Shown here one piece after another: positions 45,669 to 57,997 of a DNA stretch of 64,000 nt (its first letter is position 1; each line of letters opens with the position of its first letter). The stretch spans positions 115,623-179,622 of the forward strand of contig NZ_KK211231.1 of assembly GCF_000621205.1 (NCBI RefSeq), in the 5' to 3' direction. The notes beneath the pieces were generated by a model. The model did not search any database. It was given only the letters and a program-made list of their open reading frames with translations, and had not been told where the DNA came from. The translations under genes and the position numbers were made by a program. This DNA is from Halotalea alkalilenta DSM 17697. Its GTDB lineage: Bacteria; Pseudomonadota; Gammaproteobacteria; Pseudomonadales; Halomonadaceae.

Positions 45669-47207
45669 TCAATAGCCGACTGGCGACGCGGCCTGGACCA
45701 GATCGATCAGCGGCTGCGGGTAGATCCCGAACAGCAGGGTGAGGAGTGCGGCGATCAGCACCATCACACCGCCGGAGCGCTGGCCCCAATCGTGGGCGGC
45801 GTCGCGCTGGATTTCACCCGGCTCGGCGAGATACAGCGAAACCATCACCCGCAGGTAGTAATAGAGGCCGATCGCGCTGCCCAGCACCACCGTGCCGGCG
45901 AGCCACCAGAGCTCCTCGTTCATGTTCAGCGCCAGCACGTAGAACTTGCCGATGAACCCCGCGGTCATGGGAATCCCGGCCAGCGACAGCATCATGAAGG
46001 TGAGGATCACGGCCAGATAGGGCCGGCGCCAGAACAGGCCGCGGAAGTGGTGCAGCTGGGCGACGTCCTGGCCACGGGACGGGCTCGACACCAGCGTCAC
46101 GACACCGAACGCGCCCAGCGTGGTGAGCACGTAGGTGGCGAGATAGATGCCGGTGGTCTCGAGCACCAGCTGGCCGGTGAAACTCAGTTCGCCACCGCCA
46201 TCGGTCACTCCCGCGCGCAGTGCGACCACCGCCGAGAGCAGGTAGCCGAGGTGGGCGATCGAGGAGTAGCCGAGCAGGCGCTTGAGGTTGGTCTGGCCGA
46301 GCGCGAGCAGGTTACCGACGATCATCGAAAGCGCGGCGAGCACCGCGATCACCGTATGCAGCTTGGTGTCGAAGGTAGGCGACATGATCATGAAGCGCAC
46401 CAGCACCGCGAACACCGCCACCTTGCTGACCGTAGCGAGAAAGGCCGAAACCGGCGCCGGTGCGCCTTCGTAGACGTCCGGGGTCCACATGTGGAACGGC
46501 ACGATCGAGAGCTTGAAGCCGAGCCCGATCACCATCATGCCGACGCCGATCAGGGTCCAGATCCCGACCGAATCCTCGAACACCAGGCGCAGGCCGAGAC
46601 TTGCGAACTCGAGCGTGCCGTAGGCGGCGTAGAGCAGCGCCATGCCGAAGAGCAAAAACGACGAGGCCACCGCCGAGAGCACCATGTACTTGATGCCCGA
46701 CTCGAGCGACACCCGGCGTTTGAAGGTGTAGGCGGCCATCCCGTAGAGCGCCACCGACATCAGTTCGAGGCCAAGGAACAGCGAGACCATGTGGATGCTC
46801 GAGACCAGCAGCATCGCGCCCATCGTCGACGACAGCAGCAGCAGGTAGAACTCCTCGCGGTGCTCGTCGAGCCCCTCCAGGTAGGCATTGGCCAAGGTCG
46901 AACAGGCCAGTGCCGCGACCAGGATCAGCGCCATGTAGAAAAGCGCATAGCCGTCGATCATCACCAGCGGCGTGACCAGGGTCGGAAAGCCCACCGCGGA
47001 ACTTGCGAGGTCGGGCGCCACCGCGCCTTGGCCTGCGAAGTAGACCCAGACCACCGAGGCCAGCGCCAGGTTGAGACCGATCACGGTGAGGGTGGCGTTG
47101 AGGAAATGATGCCGACGCCAGGCCGCCGAAAGCATGACCACGACGACCGTGATGCCGACGATGATCAGCGGCAGGATCGCGAACAGATGTGTCAGTGTCA
47201 GATTCAT
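45669..47207 (-). CDS. nuoN: NADH-quinone oxidoreductase subunit N
   Basis: This 512-residue antiporter-like proton-pumping subunit of complex I is an inner-membrane protein with about 14 spans. Family segments include [40 protein letters not shown] (conserved Lys and His of the proton path) and [15 protein letters not shown]. It is the last nuo gene, 11 bases after nuoM. Confidence 0.96.
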   Translation of the reverse strand: MNLTLTHLFAILPLIIVGITVVVVMLSAAWRRHHFLNATLTVIGLNLALASVVWVYFAGQGAVAPDLASSAVGFPTLVTPLVMIDGYALFYMALILVAALACSTLANAYLEGLDEHREEFYLLLLSSTMGAMLLVSSIHMVSLFLGLELMSVALYGMAAYTFKRRVSLESGIKYMVLSAVASSFLLFGMALLYAAYGTLEFASLGLRLVFEDSVGIWTLIGVGMMVIGLGFKLSIVPFHMWTPDVYEGAPAPVSAFLATVSKVAVFAVLVRFMIMSPTFDTKLHTVIAVLAALSMIVGNLLALGQTNLKRLLGYSSIAHLGYLLSAVVALRAGVTDGGGELSFTGQLVLETTGIYLATYVLTTLGAFGVVTLVSSPSRGQDVAQLHHFRGLFWRRPYLAVILTFMMLSLAGIPMTAGFIGKFYVLALNMNEELWWLAGTVVLGSAIGLYYYLRVMVSLYLAEPGEIQRDAAHDWGQRSGGVMVLIAALLTLLFGIYPQPLIDLVQAASPVGY

Positions 47208-47218
47208 GGCGGCTCAGT

Positions 47219-48733
47219 CTATTGAAGCGAAGATGGAACGGAGAACCACTGCGCGACCTCGGTCATCGACTGGGCCGAGACATCGAGCACCAACTGCGGG
47301 AAGAAACCGGTGAGCAGCAGCAGCACCAGCAGCAGGCCCAGCATCAGCGTCTCGCGCACACGCAGCCCTTCCAGCGCAGTGTCCGCCTTCGGCGCTCCGT
47401 AGTAGACCCGGTGCATCAGCACCAGCGAGTAGACCGCGGCGAGCACCAGACCGCCACTCGCGATCACCACCACCCAGGGCACGCTCTCGAAGGCACCGAA
47501 CAGGATCAGGAACTCGCCGATGAAGTTGCCGGTGCCCGGGATGCCCAGCGAGGCCATCACGAACACCAGAGCGAAGCCCGGCAGCGCACCGATCCGCCCG
47601 AACAGCCCGCCCATCTCGCGCATGTCGCGGGTATGCAGCCGCTCGTAGAGCTGGCCTGAGATGATGAACAGCCCCGCCGCCGAGAAGGCGTGGGCGACCA
47701 TCAGCACTACCGCGCCCTGCAGTGCCAGGGCGCTGCCGGAGTAGATCGCGATCAGCACGAAGCCCATGTGCGAGATGCTCGAACAGGCCACCAGCCGCTT
47801 GATGTCGGTCTGGGAGAAGGCCAGCACCGCGCCGTAGTAGATGCCGATCAGGCCGAGCGCCATCGCCACCGGCGCGAACATCGCCGACTGCTCGGGGAAC
47901 AGCGGCACGGCGAAGCGCAGCATGCCGTAGGCGGCGGTCTTGAGCAGGATCCCGGCGAGGTCGACCGAGCCCGCGGTCGGCGCCTGGGCATGGGCATCGG
48001 GTAGCCAACCGTGCAGCGGCACCACCGGCAGCTTGACCGCGAAGGCGATGAAGAAGCCGAGCATCAGCACCATGCCGAGCGCGCCGCCGATCGGGGTGTC
48101 GAGCAGCACCTGGTAGTCGAAGGTGAAGATGCCGGTCTGGTAGTAGTGGGCGAACACCACGCCGAGGATCGACAGCAGCATCAAAAGGCCCGATGCCTGG
48201 GTGTAGATGAAGAACTTGATCGCCGCGCGAATCCGCGAGTTGCCCTTCGACCCGCTGTGCCCCCAGAGCGCGATCAGGAAGTACATCGGTACCAGCATCA
48301 CTTCCCAGAAGAAGAAGAACAGGAAGAGATCGATGGCGAGGAAGACCCCGACCACGGCGCCGATGATCCACATCAGGTTGAGGTGGAAGAACCCGACCCG
48401 CTTGGTGATCTCGCTCCACGAGCAGCCGACGGCGAGCACGCCGAGAAAGCCGGTGAGCATGATCATCACCAGCGACAGGCCGTCCAGCGCCAAATGGATG
48501 GTGATACCGAAGCGATCGATCCAGCCGATCCGGAACTCCTGGGACCAGGAGGGCGAATCGCCCACCGCGGTGAGCTGGTAGTCGCCGGTCGCCCACAGCC
48601 AGAGCGACAGCACGAGCACCAGCGCCATGCTCGCCAGGGCGATGTAACGGGGCAGTTTCAGGCCCATGTTCTCGGTCAGCCAGCAGAGCAGGCCGCCGAT
48701 GAATGGGATCAGTACGAGCCAAGGGAGGATCAT
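47219..48733 (-). CDS. nuoM: NADH-quinone oxidoreductase subunit M
   Basis: This 504-residue proton-pumping complex I subunit has many transmembrane spans. It shows FFFFWEVMLVPMYFLIALWG (conserved Glu), AVKLPVVPLHGWLPDAHAQAP and RLVACSSISHMGFVL, all typical. Its ATG overlaps the stop of a 31-codon frame in the unusual gap behind nuoL. Confidence 0.96.
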   Translation of the reverse strand: MILPWLVLIPFIGGLLCWLTENMGLKLPRYIALASMALVLVLSLWLWATGDYQLTAVGDSPSWSQEFRIGWIDRFGITIHLALDGLSLVMIMLTGFLGVLAVGCSWSEITKRVGFFHLNLMWIIGAVVGVFLAIDLFLFFFFWEVMLVPMYFLIALWGHSGSKGNSRIRAAIKFFIYTQASGLLMLLSILGVVFAHYYQTGIFTFDYQVLLDTPIGGALGMVLMLGFFIAFAVKLPVVPLHGWLPDAHAQAPTAGSVDLAGILLKTAAYGMLRFAVPLFPEQSAMFAPVAMALGLIGIYYGAVLAFSQTDIKRLVACSSISHMGFVLIAIYSGSALALQGAVVLMVAHAFSAAGLFIISGQLYERLHTRDMREMGGLFGRIGALPGFALVFVMASLGIPGTGNFIGEFLILFGAFESVPWVVVIASGGLVLAAVYSLVLMHRVYYGAPKADTALEGLRVRETLMLGLLLVLLLLTGFFPQLVLDVSAQSMTEVAQWFSVPSSLQ

Positions 48734-48825
48734 GGGGTTGTCGATTCCTTATCCTGTTCTACGGTCCGTCCGAAAACCGACTGCGCTCGAAGATACTGTG
48801 TTGGGCATGTCATCAAGATGCTCAT
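48730..48825 (-). CDS. candidate 31-residue leader ORF in the nuoL-nuoM gap
   Basis: The gap between nuoL and nuoM is 177 bases, unlike the tight spacing of most of the operon. It holds a frame starting MSILMTCPTQYLRAQ whose TGA overlaps the nuoM ATG (ATGA). A GGAG lies about 13 bases before its start. It may couple nuoM translation or be chance; no family was recognised. Confidence 0.3.
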   Translation of the reverse strand: MSILMTCPTQYLRAQSVFGRTVEQDKESTTP

Positions 48826-48910
48826 TTATCCGTATGAACTCCGCTCTTTCTTCCACGCCCGCCGCGTCTCGCCTTCGCTCGTCGACTCATCGGGCCGGAC
48901 CTTAGGCGCA

Positions 48911-50767
48911 TCAACCAAGCACCAGTGCCGCCACGACGATGGTCGCGCCGAGGACGAACGTTGCCGCGTAGCCGCGCATCTGCCCATTCTGCGACGCCGA
49001 AAGGCCATAGTTGGCGAGCTTCGCCAAGCCCGGGAAGAGATTGATCAACGCATCGATCCAATCGACCCGGTGCAGCCTTGCGACCAGCAGATAGGGTTTG
49101 ACGAACAGCCGGTCGTAGAGCGTGTCGAAGCCGAAGGCACTATGCAGGAAGCGCCATACCCGCCCACCCTGCTCGCTTTCGACCAGGCTCGTCATCAGCC
49201 GGCGCCGGCCGAGGAACAGGCCAGCGGCGATGCCGACCCCGACGATCGCCACTATCGCCGCGAGCACTTCGACGGCGATCTGGGTGGCATGCCCGGCGTC
49301 GATCTCGAGCTCCGGCAGCACGCCCGCCAGCGGCGGCGTGATCAGCGCGCCGACGAAGGTCGACAGCACCATCAGCACCACCAGCGGCAGGTGGTGGGCG
49401 ATGCCCTGCGGCGCGTGGGCGTGCAGGTTGGCCTTGCCGTGGAAGACGACGAAGATCATCCGGAAGGTATAGACCGAGGTCATGAAGGCCCCGAACAGCG
49501 CACCGAGCCACAGCACGGTATGGCCGCTTGCGAACGACAGCCACAGGATCTCGTCTTTGGAGTAGAAGCCGGCGGTGACGATCGGCAGCGCCGCGAGCGC
49601 CGCGCCACCGACCAGGAAGCAGGCGTAGGCGAGCGGAATCTGCTTGGCCAGCCCCCCCATCTTGAAGATGTTCTGCTCATGGTGGCAGGCGATGATCACC
49701 GAGCCCGAGGCGAGGAACAAAAGCGCCTTGAAGAACGCATGGATCATCAGGTGGAAGATCGCCGCGTCATAGGCCTGCACCCCGAGGGCGAGGAACATGT
49801 AGCCGATCTGGCTCATCGTCGAGTAGGCCAGCACCCGCTTGATGTCGGTCTGCGCCAGCGCCGAGAAGCCGGCGACCAGCAGCGTCACCATGCCGATCAC
49901 CCCGACCAGCTCGAGGGTGAACGGCGCCAGCTCGAACAGTACGTGGGTACGCGCGATCAGGTAGACCCCGGCGGTGACCATGGTCGCCGCGTGGATCAGC
50001 GCCGATACCGGCGTGGGACCGGCCATCGCGTCGGCGAGCCAGGTCTGCAGCGGCAGCTGGGCCGACTTGCCGACCGCGCCGCCGAGCAGCATCAGCGCGG
50101 TGACCTCGGTGAGCAGCGCCCCCTCGGCCAGCACCGAAGGCGCCTCGATGAGGATGGTCTGGATATCGAGGGTGCCGAACTGGACCCAGATCAGGAACAT
50201 GCCGATCGCCAGGAAGACGTCACCGACGCGAGTGATGATGAACGCCTTGAACGCAGCCCAGGCATTGGCCTCGCCGCGATAGTAGTAGCCGATCAGCAGG
50301 TACGAGCAGAGCCCCACCCCTTCCCAGCCGAGGAACATCAGCATCAGGTTGTCGCCCAGCACCAGCACCAGCATGCTGAACACGAACAGGTTCATGTAGC
50401 AGAAGAAGCGGGTGTAGAGGTAGCCGGTCTGGTCCTTGAGGTCCTCGCGCATGTACCAGGAGGCGAACAGGTGGATCAGGAAGCCGACCCCGGTGATCAC
50501 CCCGAGCATGGTCAGCGACAGACCATCGAGGCGGTAGTCGAAGCCGAGCCGGAAGTCGCCCACCGCGACCCAGTTCCACAGGTGCTGGACGTAGGGGGTT
50601 TGATCGGCGGCGAAGAATGCAAGCCCGAGCCAGGCGGTGGTCAGCGCGGCGAGCCCCATCGAACCGACCCCGATGATCGCCGCCAGGTTGACCGGCATGC
50701 GCCGGAAGCAGGCCAGCAGCACCGCGCCGAGCAGCGGGAAGAGCGTGACGAGAAATAGAAGGTTCAT
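48911..50767 (-). CDS. nuoL: NADH-quinone oxidoreductase subunit L
   Basis: This 618-residue proton-pumping subunit has the long lateral helix region at its C terminus. Diagnostic parts are [39 protein letters not shown] and [19 protein letters not shown]. Its start overlaps nuoK by four bases. Confidence 0.96.
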   Translation of the reverse strand: MNLLFLVTLFPLLGAVLLACFRRMPVNLAAIIGVGSMGLAALTTAWLGLAFFAADQTPYVQHLWNWVAVGDFRLGFDYRLDGLSLTMLGVITGVGFLIHLFASWYMREDLKDQTGYLYTRFFCYMNLFVFSMLVLVLGDNLMLMFLGWEGVGLCSYLLIGYYYRGEANAWAAFKAFIITRVGDVFLAIGMFLIWVQFGTLDIQTILIEAPSVLAEGALLTEVTALMLLGGAVGKSAQLPLQTWLADAMAGPTPVSALIHAATMVTAGVYLIARTHVLFELAPFTLELVGVIGMVTLLVAGFSALAQTDIKRVLAYSTMSQIGYMFLALGVQAYDAAIFHLMIHAFFKALLFLASGSVIIACHHEQNIFKMGGLAKQIPLAYACFLVGGAALAALPIVTAGFYSKDEILWLSFASGHTVLWLGALFGAFMTSVYTFRMIFVVFHGKANLHAHAPQGIAHHLPLVVLMVLSTFVGALITPPLAGVLPELEIDAGHATQIAVEVLAAIVAIVGVGIAAGLFLGRRRLMTSLVESEQGGRVWRFLHSAFGFDTLYDRLFVKPYLLVARLHRVDWIDALINLFPGLAKLANYGLSASQNGQMRGYAATFVLGATIVVAALVLG

Positions 50768-51084
50768 CCTTTCATCCCACTGACGGCGTCGATATCGACG
50801 GTCTTGAAGCGACGGTGGAGCTGGATCAGCAGCGCAAGTCCAATGCTCGCTTCAGCCGCGGCGAGGGTGATGATCAAAATGAACATCACCTGGCCGTCCG
50901 GCTGTCCCCAGGCGGCGCCGGCGACGACGAAGGCCAGCGCCGCTGCGTTCATCATGATCTCGAGGCACATCAGCACGAACACCATGTTGCGCCGCACCAG
51001 CAGCCCCGCGGCACCGATCACGAACAGGATCAGCGCCAGGATCAAACCGTGCTCCATGGGTATCGAGGCGGATATCGAACTCAT
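50764..51084 (-). CDS. nuoK: NADH-quinone oxidoreductase subunit K
   Basis: This 106-residue, three-span subunit has [35 protein letters not shown] with the conserved membrane Glu, and [19 protein letters not shown] with the second Glu. An alternative start at Met10 would give the usual length of about 97-100. Confidence 0.95.
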   Translation of the reverse strand: MSSISASIPMEHGLILALILFVIGAAGLLVRRNMVFVLMCLEIMMNAAALAFVVAGAAWGQPDGQVMFILIITLAAAEASIGLALLIQLHRRFKTVDIDAVSGMKG

Positions 51085-51142
51085 TGCTTGTCTCCCCTGC
51101 GATGCCGCTCTGCGGCGGCCTTGCTCAGATCACGCATCAGGC

Positions 51143-51667
51143 TCATTTCACCCCCTCCCCGCGGCCATCGTCGCGCTTCTCGTCGCGGCCGACGTGGGTC
51201 GCGGTGACCAGCGCCGCGAGCAGCAGGAAGGCCGCGAGCTCGACCGCCACCAGGTAGGGGCCGAACAACAGCGTGCCGACCTCCTGCGGGGTCTGGGTCT
51301 CGCCGCTGATCCCGAAGCCGGTCGAGTCGACCAGCAGGGTGACGATCAAAAGCCCCAACAGCACGCCGGCCATGATCGATGGCCACACCCACACCCCTGG
51401 CTTCAGCCAGGCGCGCTCCTGCGCCACCACCACCTCGCCGAGGTTGAGCATCATCACCACGAAGACGAACAGCACCATGATCGCGCCGGCGTAGACGATG
51501 ATCTCGAGGATCCCGGCGAAAGGCGCACCGAGGGAGAAGAACACCATCGCGATCGCGATCAGCGAGACGATCAGATTGAGCAGCGCGTGCACCGGGTTGA
51601 GCCCGGTGACCACCCCAATGGTCGCGAGGATCGCGACCGCGGCGGAAAGATAGAAGGCGAATTCCAC
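51143..51667 (-). CDS. nuoJ: NADH-quinone oxidoreductase subunit J
   Basis: This 174-residue membrane subunit has about five spans. NPVHALLNLIVSLIAIAM, FAGILEIIVYAGAIMVLFVFVVMMLN (the pi-bulge helix) and EVGTLLFGPYLVAVELAAFL are characteristic. It is separated from nuoK by 58 bases and from nuoI by 29. Confidence 0.95.
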   Translation of the reverse strand: MEFAFYLSAAVAILATIGVVTGLNPVHALLNLIVSLIAIAMVFFSLGAPFAGILEIIVYAGAIMVLFVFVVMMLNLGEVVVAQERAWLKPGVWVWPSIMAGVLLGLLIVTLLVDSTGFGISGETQTPQEVGTLLFGPYLVAVELAAFLLLAALVTATHVGRDEKRDDGRGEGVK

Positions 51668-51696
51668 GGCTTGTCCTTACCTGTGCTTGGTCGTAG

Positions 51697-52236
51697 TCAG
51701 GGCAGCAGCGACTTGACGTTGATCGGCTGGGCCTCGTTCTTGGCCTCACCCTTGCGCTTGCCAGCGATCGCCATGCCCGCTACGCGATAGAAGTTGTAGT
51801 CGTGGTCCTTGCCGGGGCCCGAGATCAACAGGTCCTTCTTCTCGAACACCAGGTCCTGGCGCTGGAACTCGCCGAGCTCGAAGTCCGGGGTGAGCTGGAT
51901 CGCCGAGGTCGGACAGGCCTCCTCGCAGAGCCCGCAGAAGATGCAGCGCGAGAAGTTGATCCGGAAGAACTCGGGATACCAGCGCCCATCCTCCTTCTCA
52001 CCCTTTTGCAGCGAGATGCAGCCGACCGGGCAGGCCACCGCGCAGAGGTTGCAGGCCACGCAGCGCTCCTCGCCGTCGGGATCGCGGGTCAGCACGATAC
52101 GTCCGCGATAGCGCGGCGGCAGGTAGACCTTCTCTTCGGGGTACTGCAGCGTCTCGCGCTTCCTGAAGGCGTGGGTGAACACCATCCACACCGTGCGCAG
52201 CTGGGTCCAGGTGCCATGCAATAGCTTGATGATCAT
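51697..52236 (-). CDS. nuoI: NADH-quinone oxidoreductase subunit I
   Basis: This 179-residue peripheral subunit holds two [4Fe-4S] clusters (N6a and N6b): [16 protein letters not shown] and [16 protein letters not shown]. It carries electrons from NuoG towards NuoB. Length and motifs are standard. Confidence 0.97.
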   Translation of the reverse strand: MIIKLLHGTWTQLRTVWMVFTHAFRKRETLQYPEEKVYLPPRYRGRIVLTRDPDGEERCVACNLCAVACPVGCISLQKGEKEDGRWYPEFFRINFSRCIFCGLCEEACPTSAIQLTPDFELGEFQRQDLVFEKKDLLISGPGKDHDYNFYRVAGMAIAGKRKGEAKNEAQPINVKSLLP

Positions 52237-52246
52237 GACGTTTCCC

Positions 52247-53233
52247 TCATTGTCCTGTCGGCGCGTTGAGCAGGATCACGACGCCCGTGACCAGCAGGTT
52301 GATCAATGTCAGCGGCAGGCAGATCTTCCAGCCGAAGCTCATCACCCGGTCGTAGCGCGGTCGCGGCAGCGCGGCCCGCAGCAGGATGAACAGCATCATG
52401 AAGAACAGCGTCTTCAGTGCGAACCAGACGAACGGGGGTAGCAAGGGCCCATGCCAGCCGCCGAAGAACAGCACCACCAGCAGCGACGAGACGAGGGTGA
52501 TACCGATGTACTCACCGACGAAGAACATCCCCCACTTCATCCCCGAGTATTCGATGTGGAAGCCGTCGGCGAGCTCCTGCTCGGCTTCGGGCTGGTCGAA
52601 CGGGTGACGGTGGGTGACCGCGATGCCGGCGATCAGGAAGGTGACGAAGCCGAAGAACTGCGGAACGATGAACCAGAGCCCGGCCTGCGCCTCGACGATG
52701 TCGCGCAGGTTGAACGAGCCGGTCACCGCGACCACGCCCATCAACGACAGGCCGAGGAACACCTCATAGGAGATGGTCTGGGCCGAGGCGCGCATCGCAC
52801 CGATCAGCGCGTACTTGTTGGCGCTCGCGTAGCCGGCGAACAGCACTGCGTAGACGTTGAGCCCGGCCATCGCCATGAAGAACAAAAGGCCGATGTTCAG
52901 ATCCGCCACGCCCCAGCTCGGGGTGATCGGGATCACCATGAAGGCGAGGATGATCGTCCCCATCGACACCATCGGCGCCAGCACGAACAGGCGCTTGTCG
53001 GCGAACGGGGGAATCCAGTCCTCCTTGAAGAACATCTTCAGCATGTCGGCGCCGAGCTGGAACAAACCGAACGGACCGACCCTGTTCGGCCCGTAGCGGT
53101 CCTGCCAGAGCCCGAGCATGCGCCGCTCGACGAAGCTCATGAACGCGCCGACCACCACCGCGACCAGCATGATCACGATCGCCTGGATGACTGCGACGAT
53201 GATGTCGACCACGTCACCGGTGAGCCAACTCAT
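52247..53233 (-). CDS. nuoH: NADH-quinone oxidoreductase subunit H
   Basis: This 328-residue membrane subunit has about eight spans and lines the quinone site. [23 protein letters not shown] and [20 protein letters not shown] (acidic loop) are highly conserved. I chose ATG 53233, which overlaps the nuoG stop; the frame upstream of it lies inside nuoG. Confidence 0.96.
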   Translation of the reverse strand: MSWLTGDVVDIIVAVIQAIVIMLVAVVVGAFMSFVERRMLGLWQDRYGPNRVGPFGLFQLGADMLKMFFKEDWIPPFADKRLFVLAPMVSMGTIILAFMVIPITPSWGVADLNIGLLFFMAMAGLNVYAVLFAGYASANKYALIGAMRASAQTISYEVFLGLSLMGVVAVTGSFNLRDIVEAQAGLWFIVPQFFGFVTFLIAGIAVTHRHPFDQPEAEQELADGFHIEYSGMKWGMFFVGEYIGITLVSSLLVVLFFGGWHGPLLPPFVWFALKTLFFMMLFILLRAALPRPRYDRVMSFGWKICLPLTLINLLVTGVVILLNAPTGQ

Positions 53234-55980
53234 GCGCGCACCTCCTGCTCGAGGCGTGCCCACTCACCGAAGATCTCCACCGGCATATCGGGCAATCCGC
53301 GCGGGATACCGACGGTGCCGCGCCGCAGCCGGCTCGAGATCTTGAGCGGCAGCAGCAGTTCGTGCTTGCCGATGTTGACCCTCACCTTGGCGTCCGGATT
53401 CAGGCCCAGCGCCTCGGCGTCGGTGATCCCGAGCGCCAGGTAGGGTTCGGGCATGCGCTCCTGCACCGGCTTGGCCTTGGCGCTGGTCTCCTCGCTGCCG
53501 AACAGGTGATAGAGCGGCACCACCTGCCAGCGGTCATGATAGAGCTGGAAGGCGCTCGGCACTTCGCTGAAGTAGGCCAGCGGGCGGCCTTCGCCGCGGG
53601 TGCCGGGCTGGTCGATCAGGCGTACGCCGGGGTCGCCCGCGCGCAGGCTGCCACCCACCTCGTCCTGGAACTTGTTCCACGCCTGCGGCGAGTTCCAGCC
53701 CGGCGCCCAGGCGAACGGCACCTGCTGGCGCGCGACCGCGGTGCCGCTGTAGCCCTCCATCGAGAAGGCGAGCGCAGAATCGATGTCCTGCGGCTGGCGC
53801 GGCTCGACGACGCTGATGTTGGCGCGCATCGCGGTGCGTCCGCTCGAACGGTGCGGCGAGCGGGCGATCTTCTGCCCCTTGATCCGAAACGATGCGCTCG
53901 GTGCGGCGTCGGTGATACCGGCCAGCACCGGCACGCTCTCGGCGCAGGCGCGGGTGACCTCGTCGAGCTGGGTCCAGTCGATCGGACGCGACTCGATGGT
54001 GGTATGCAGCGCATGCAGCCAGCGCCAGGCCTCGTGGGTCTGGTCGTCGGGACGATAGTAGGCGGGATCGTAGACCTGGAAGAAGCGCTGGGCGCGGCCC
54101 TCGGAGCTGACCAGGGTGCCGTCGCCCTCGGCGAAGGTCGCCGCCGGCAGTACGATATCGGCGCGCCGGCAGGTCGGCGTCGGCTGGTGGTCGATCACCA
54201 GCAGCGTCTCGCAGGCATCCAGCGCCTCGTCGACGCGCTTGGCCGGCAGCCGGCGGTAGAGATCGTTCTCCAGCACGATCACCGCGTCGGCGTCTTGACG
54301 GGTGAGAGTCTTCAGCGCCCAGTCGAGGGATTCACCGCCCAGCATCGCAAGCCCGGTGCTGTTCGCTTCCGCGCTGATCAGGCTCAAAGAGCCCTGGAGC
54401 CCCGCCTGGTTGAAGGCACGGGCGAGGTTGGCCGCGGCGCGCAGCACCGCGATCGAGCGCAGCGATTCACCGGCGATGATCAGCGGCCGCTTGGCGCTCT
54501 TGAGGGTGCTTGCGATCTCGCCGACCAGCCCGAGGGTGGCATCGTCGAGATCGCCGACCATCGGTGCCGAGTCGTCGAGCGCATGCGCCAGCGCGAAGCC
54601 GAAGCGGGCGATTTCGTCCGGGGTGCCGTGGAAGGTCTCGCGGGCGATGTCGTCGAGCTTGGTCTCGGCGACCGTCGCCAGGTAGACCGGGTTCTTGCGC
54701 CCCTGGGCCAGGGTATTGACCGCATTGACGTGCCACTCGGGGATGCGCTGTTCGGCGGCGAGGGAGAGGGCTCCTCCCTGGGCGGCCTGGCGCACCGAGA
54801 GTGCGACCCGGGCGGCGGTCTGGGTCAGGTCCTCGCCCAGCACCACCACCGCGTCGTGGCTCTCGATGTCGCGCAGTGACGGGATCGGCAGCGCCCCCTC
54901 GCGGAGGATGCGCTGCATCAGCGCGAGGCGTTCGAGCTCGCCGGCCTCGATCCCGGTGGAGAAGTTGTCGACGCCCACCAGTTCGCGCAGCGCGTAGTTG
55001 CTCTCGAGGCTCGCCCGGGGCGAGCCGATGCCGATCACCCGGCGAGCGCGCTTGAGCCGCTCGGCGGCGCGATCGAGCGCGGCGTCGACCGACAGGGTGA
55101 TGTCGACGTCCTCGGCGTCGGCATCGCGCAGCAGCGCGAGTCTCGGGCGATCGGCATTGTTGACGTAGCCGTAGCCGAACCGACCGCGGTCGCAGAGGAA
55201 GTAGTGGTTGACCGCGCCGTTGTAGCGGTTCTCGATCCGCCGCACCTCGCCATAGCGCTCGCCGGGACTGATGTTGCAGCCGCTGGAGCAGCCATGGCAG
55301 ATGCTCGGCGCGAACTGCAGGTCCCATTTGCGGGTGTAATGGTCGGAGTGGGTCTGGTCGGTGAACACCCCGGTCGGGCAGACCTCGGTGAGGTTGCCGG
55401 AGAACTCGCTCTCGAGCACGCCATCGGTGGTGCGACCGAAGTAGACGTTGTCGTGGGCGCCGAATACGCCGAGATCGGTGCCGCCGGCGTAGTCCTTGTA
55501 GAAACGCACGCAGCGATAGCACGAGATGCAGCGGTTCATCTCATGGGCGATGAACGGGCCGAGGTACTGGTTCTCGTGGGTACGCTTGGTGAAGCGGTAG
55601 CGACGGCGGTCATGCCCGGTCATCACGGTCATGTCCTGGAGGTGGCAGTGGCCGCCCTCCTCGCATACTGGACAATCGTGGGGGTGGTTGGACATCAGCC
55701 ACTCGATCACGCTCTCGCGAAACTCGACCGCCTCCGCGTCGTCGATCGAGATGTAGCTGTCGTCCTTGATCCCGGTCATGCACGACATCACCAGCATGCC
55801 GCGGGTGTCGTCCTTGTCCCGGTACTGCTTGACCGCGCACTGGCGGCAGGCGCCGACGCTGCCGAGCGCCGGATGCCAGCAGAAGTAGGGCACGTCGAGC
55901 CCGAGCGACAGACAGGCCTGGAGCAGGTTGTCCGAGCCGTCGACTTCGTAGTCCTTGCCGTCGATGTGGATAGTGGCCAT
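53230..55980 (-). CDS. nuoG: NADH-quinone oxidoreductase subunit G
   Basis: This 916-residue iron-sulfur subunit has an N-terminal [2Fe-2S] site ([18 protein letters not shown]), the His-ligated cluster region [16 protein letters not shown], a [4Fe-4S] motif [10 protein letters not shown], and the extra N7-type motif CHGCSSGC with [10 protein letters not shown], as in E. coli. A molybdopterin-type fold follows. It is separated from nuoF by 109 bases. Confidence 0.96.
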   Translation of the reverse strand: MATIHIDGKDYEVDGSDNLLQACLSLGLDVPYFCWHPALGSVGACRQCAVKQYRDKDDTRGMLVMSCMTGIKDDSYISIDDAEAVEFRESVIEWLMSNHPHDCPVCEEGGHCHLQDMTVMTGHDRRRYRFTKRTHENQYLGPFIAHEMNRCISCYRCVRFYKDYAGGTDLGVFGAHDNVYFGRTTDGVLESEFSGNLTEVCPTGVFTDQTHSDHYTRKWDLQFAPSICHGCSSGCNISPGERYGEVRRIENRYNGAVNHYFLCDRGRFGYGYVNNADRPRLALLRDADAEDVDITLSVDAALDRAAERLKRARRVIGIGSPRASLESNYALRELVGVDNFSTGIEAGELERLALMQRILREGALPIPSLRDIESHDAVVVLGEDLTQTAARVALSVRQAAQGGALSLAAEQRIPEWHVNAVNTLAQGRKNPVYLATVAETKLDDIARETFHGTPDEIARFGFALAHALDDSAPMVGDLDDATLGLVGEIASTLKSAKRPLIIAGESLRSIAVLRAAANLARAFNQAGLQGSLSLISAEANSTGLAMLGGESLDWALKTLTRQDADAVIVLENDLYRRLPAKRVDEALDACETLLVIDHQPTPTCRRADIVLPAATFAEGDGTLVSSEGRAQRFFQVYDPAYYRPDDQTHEAWRWLHALHTTIESRPIDWTQLDEVTRACAESVPVLAGITDAAPSASFRIKGQKIARSPHRSSGRTAMRANISVVEPRQPQDIDSALAFSMEGYSGTAVARQQVPFAWAPGWNSPQAWNKFQDEVGGSLRAGDPGVRLIDQPGTRGEGRPLAYFSEVPSAFQLYHDRWQVVPLYHLFGSEETSAKAKPVQERMPEPYLALGITDAEALGLNPDAKVRVNIGKHELLLPLKISSRLRRGTVGIPRGLPDMPVEIFGEWARLEQEVRA

Positions 55981-56089
55981 ATGGCTAGTCTTTCCGGTCT
56001 GGGTCCGGGTCGCGCCCGAACCTTTGTGATTCTGGAGTCAGCCTTCGTCGGAACGTCGACGAGGCCCCCGCCCGTTCACACGTCGTCGC

Positions 56090-57463
56090 TCACACCGAGC
56101 CGACGGGCTCCTGAGGAGCGTTCGCCGTGCTCGGCGTGCGAATGCCGGCCTCGAACTCCTCGCGGAAATACTTGATCGCGCTGCCCAGCGGCTCGATCGC
56201 TCCCGGCGCATGGGCGCAGTAGGTCTTGCCGGGACCCAGCTTGCGGGTCAGCTCGAGCAGCAGCTCGACGTCGCCCGGCTCGCCCTCGCCCGCCTCCAGC
56301 GCACGCAGGATCTTCACCGTCCAGGGCAAGCCATCGCGGCAGGGCGTGCACCACCCGCACGACTCGCGCGCGAAGAACTCCTCCATGTTGCGCAGCAGCG
56401 AGACCATGCTGACGCTATCGTCGACCGCCATCGAAAGCGCGGTGCCCATGCGGGTGCCGACCTTGCCGATGCCGCCGGAGTACATCTGCGCATCGAGATG
56501 CTCCGGCAGCAGGAAGCCGGTGCCGGCGCCGCCCGGCTGCCAGGCCTTGAGCGTGCAGCCATCGCGCATGCCGCCTGCGTACTCCTCGAGCACCTCGCGG
56601 GCGGTGATACCGAGCGGCAGCTCCCAAAGACCCGGGTTCTTCACCTTGCCGGAGAAGCCCATCATCTTGGTGCCGTGGTCCTCGGAACCGGGCAGGCAGA
56701 GGCCGTGGTACCACTCGACCCCGTTGAGGATGATCGAGGAGACCCCGCAGAGCGTCTCGACGTTGTTGACCACCGTCGGCTTGCCCCAGGCCCCGGACTG
56801 GCCCGGGAAGGGCGGCTTGGCGCGGGGGTTGGCGCGCCGTCCCTCGAGCGAGTTGATCAACGCGGTCTCTTCGCCGCAGATATAGCGCCCGGCACCGGTA
56901 TGGACGTAGATGTCGAAGTCGAAGCCGCTGCCGAAGATGTCGCGCCCGAGCAGCCCCGCCTCGCGGGCTTCCGCCACCGCACGGCGCAGGCTCTTCGCCG
57001 CATCGACGTACTCGCCGCGCAGGAACACGTAGCCCCGGTAGGAGTGGTTGGCGTAGGCGGCGACGATCATCCCTTCGAGCAGCAGGTGCGGCTGCTGCTC
57101 CATCAGCAGGCGGTCCTTGTAGGTGTTGGGCTCCATCTCGTCGGCATTGCACAGCAGGTAGCCACGCGGAATGCCCTCGCCCTTGGCGGTCAGCCCCCAC
57201 TTGACGCCTGCGGGGAAGCCGGCGCCGCCGCGTCCCTTGAGCCCGGCCTCCTTGACCTCGGCGGCGACCTCCTCGGGGGTCAGCTCGGTCAGCGCGCGCT
57301 TGGCGCCGAGATAGCCCTGCTTGGCCCGGTACTCCTCGAGCCAGACCGGCGAGGCATCGGCGTTGAGCCGCCACGTCAGCGGGTGGGTCTCGGGAGCGCG
57401 CTCGATCAGGTTGGCGGTACCGAACGAGGTCAGGCGGCGATTGACGGGTGTGGTCGCACTCAT
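56090..57463 (-). CDS. nuoF: NADH-quinone oxidoreductase subunit F
   Basis: This 457-residue subunit holds the NADH site, FMN and cluster N3. [13 protein letters not shown] and [14 protein letters not shown] form the NADH/FMN site; [12 protein letters not shown] plus a later Cys in [10 protein letters not shown] bind [4Fe-4S]. Its ATG overlaps the nuoE stop. The 109-base gap behind it is unusual for this operon and contains no gene. Confidence 0.97.
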   Translation of the reverse strand: MSATTPVNRRLTSFGTANLIERAPETHPLTWRLNADASPVWLEEYRAKQGYLGAKRALTELTPEEVAAEVKEAGLKGRGGAGFPAGVKWGLTAKGEGIPRGYLLCNADEMEPNTYKDRLLMEQQPHLLLEGMIVAAYANHSYRGYVFLRGEYVDAAKSLRRAVAEAREAGLLGRDIFGSGFDFDIYVHTGAGRYICGEETALINSLEGRRANPRAKPPFPGQSGAWGKPTVVNNVETLCGVSSIILNGVEWYHGLCLPGSEDHGTKMMGFSGKVKNPGLWELPLGITAREVLEEYAGGMRDGCTLKAWQPGGAGTGFLLPEHLDAQMYSGGIGKVGTRMGTALSMAVDDSVSMVSLLRNMEEFFARESCGWCTPCRDGLPWTVKILRALEAGEGEPGDVELLLELTRKLGPGKTYCAHAPGAIEPLGSAIKYFREEFEAGIRTPSTANAPQEPVGSV

Positions 57464-57993
57464 TTGTAGGCCTCCAGCACGCTCATCAGCGTCTCGGCAT
57501 CGAGGTGGCTATGGGTGTCGTCGTCGACCATCATCGTCGGCCCCTTGTCGCAATTGCCGAGGCAGCACACCGGGATCAGGGTGAAACGTTCATCCGTGGT
57601 GGTCTGCCCGGGCACGATGCCGAGCTCGCTCTTGAGCCGTTCGCGGATCGCTTCGTAGCCGTTGATGTAGCAGGTCATGCTGTCGCACAGCCTGATCACG
57701 TGACGCCCGACCGGCTGGCGGAAGATCTGGCTGTAGAAGGTCGCCACCCCCTCGACGTCGCTGCCCGGGATACCGAGCAGCTCGGCGATCGCCGGGATCG
57801 CGCCGTCGGGTACCCAGCCGCGATGATGCTGGACGATCTTCAGCGCCTCGATCGAGGCCGCGCGCGGGTTCTCGTAGTGGCCCTTCTCCTCGATGATCTC
57901 TTCGCGCTCCTCATCGCTCAGCGCGAAGGCCGGGCGGTCGCTCGAGATCAGATCGGCATACAGGTGTCGGCTGTTGTCCATGCGAGTGTCCAT
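57460..57993 (-). CDS. nuoE: NADH-quinone oxidoreductase subunit E
   Basis: This 177-residue thioredoxin-like subunit has [2Fe-2S] cluster N1a: Cys103 and Cys108 in [11 protein letters not shown], Cys144 and Cys148 in [10 protein letters not shown]. There are two possible starts, ATG 57993 and ATG 57981; neither has a clear ribosome-binding site. It lies 4 bases after nuoCD. Confidence 0.95.
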   Translation of the reverse strand: MDTRMDNSRHLYADLISSDRPAFALSDEEREEIIEEKGHYENPRAASIEALKIVQHHRGWVPDGAIPAIAELLGIPGSDVEGVATFYSQIFRQPVGRHVIRLCDSMTCYINGYEAIRERLKSELGIVPGQTTTDERFTLIPVCCLGNCDKGPTMMVDDDTHSHLDAETLMSVLEAYK

Positions 57994-57997
57994 AGGC

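Noticed and set aside
45546..47225. 559-codon open frame opposite nuoN
   Set aside because: It is a compositional shadow of nuoN, rich in His, Arg and Gln, with no family match.
48011..50758. 915-codon open frame on the plus strand opposite nuoL/nuoM
   Set aside because: It lies antisense to two certain genes; its translation is His/Gln/Arg-rich low complexity, typical of the antisense frame of GC-rich membrane-protein genes.
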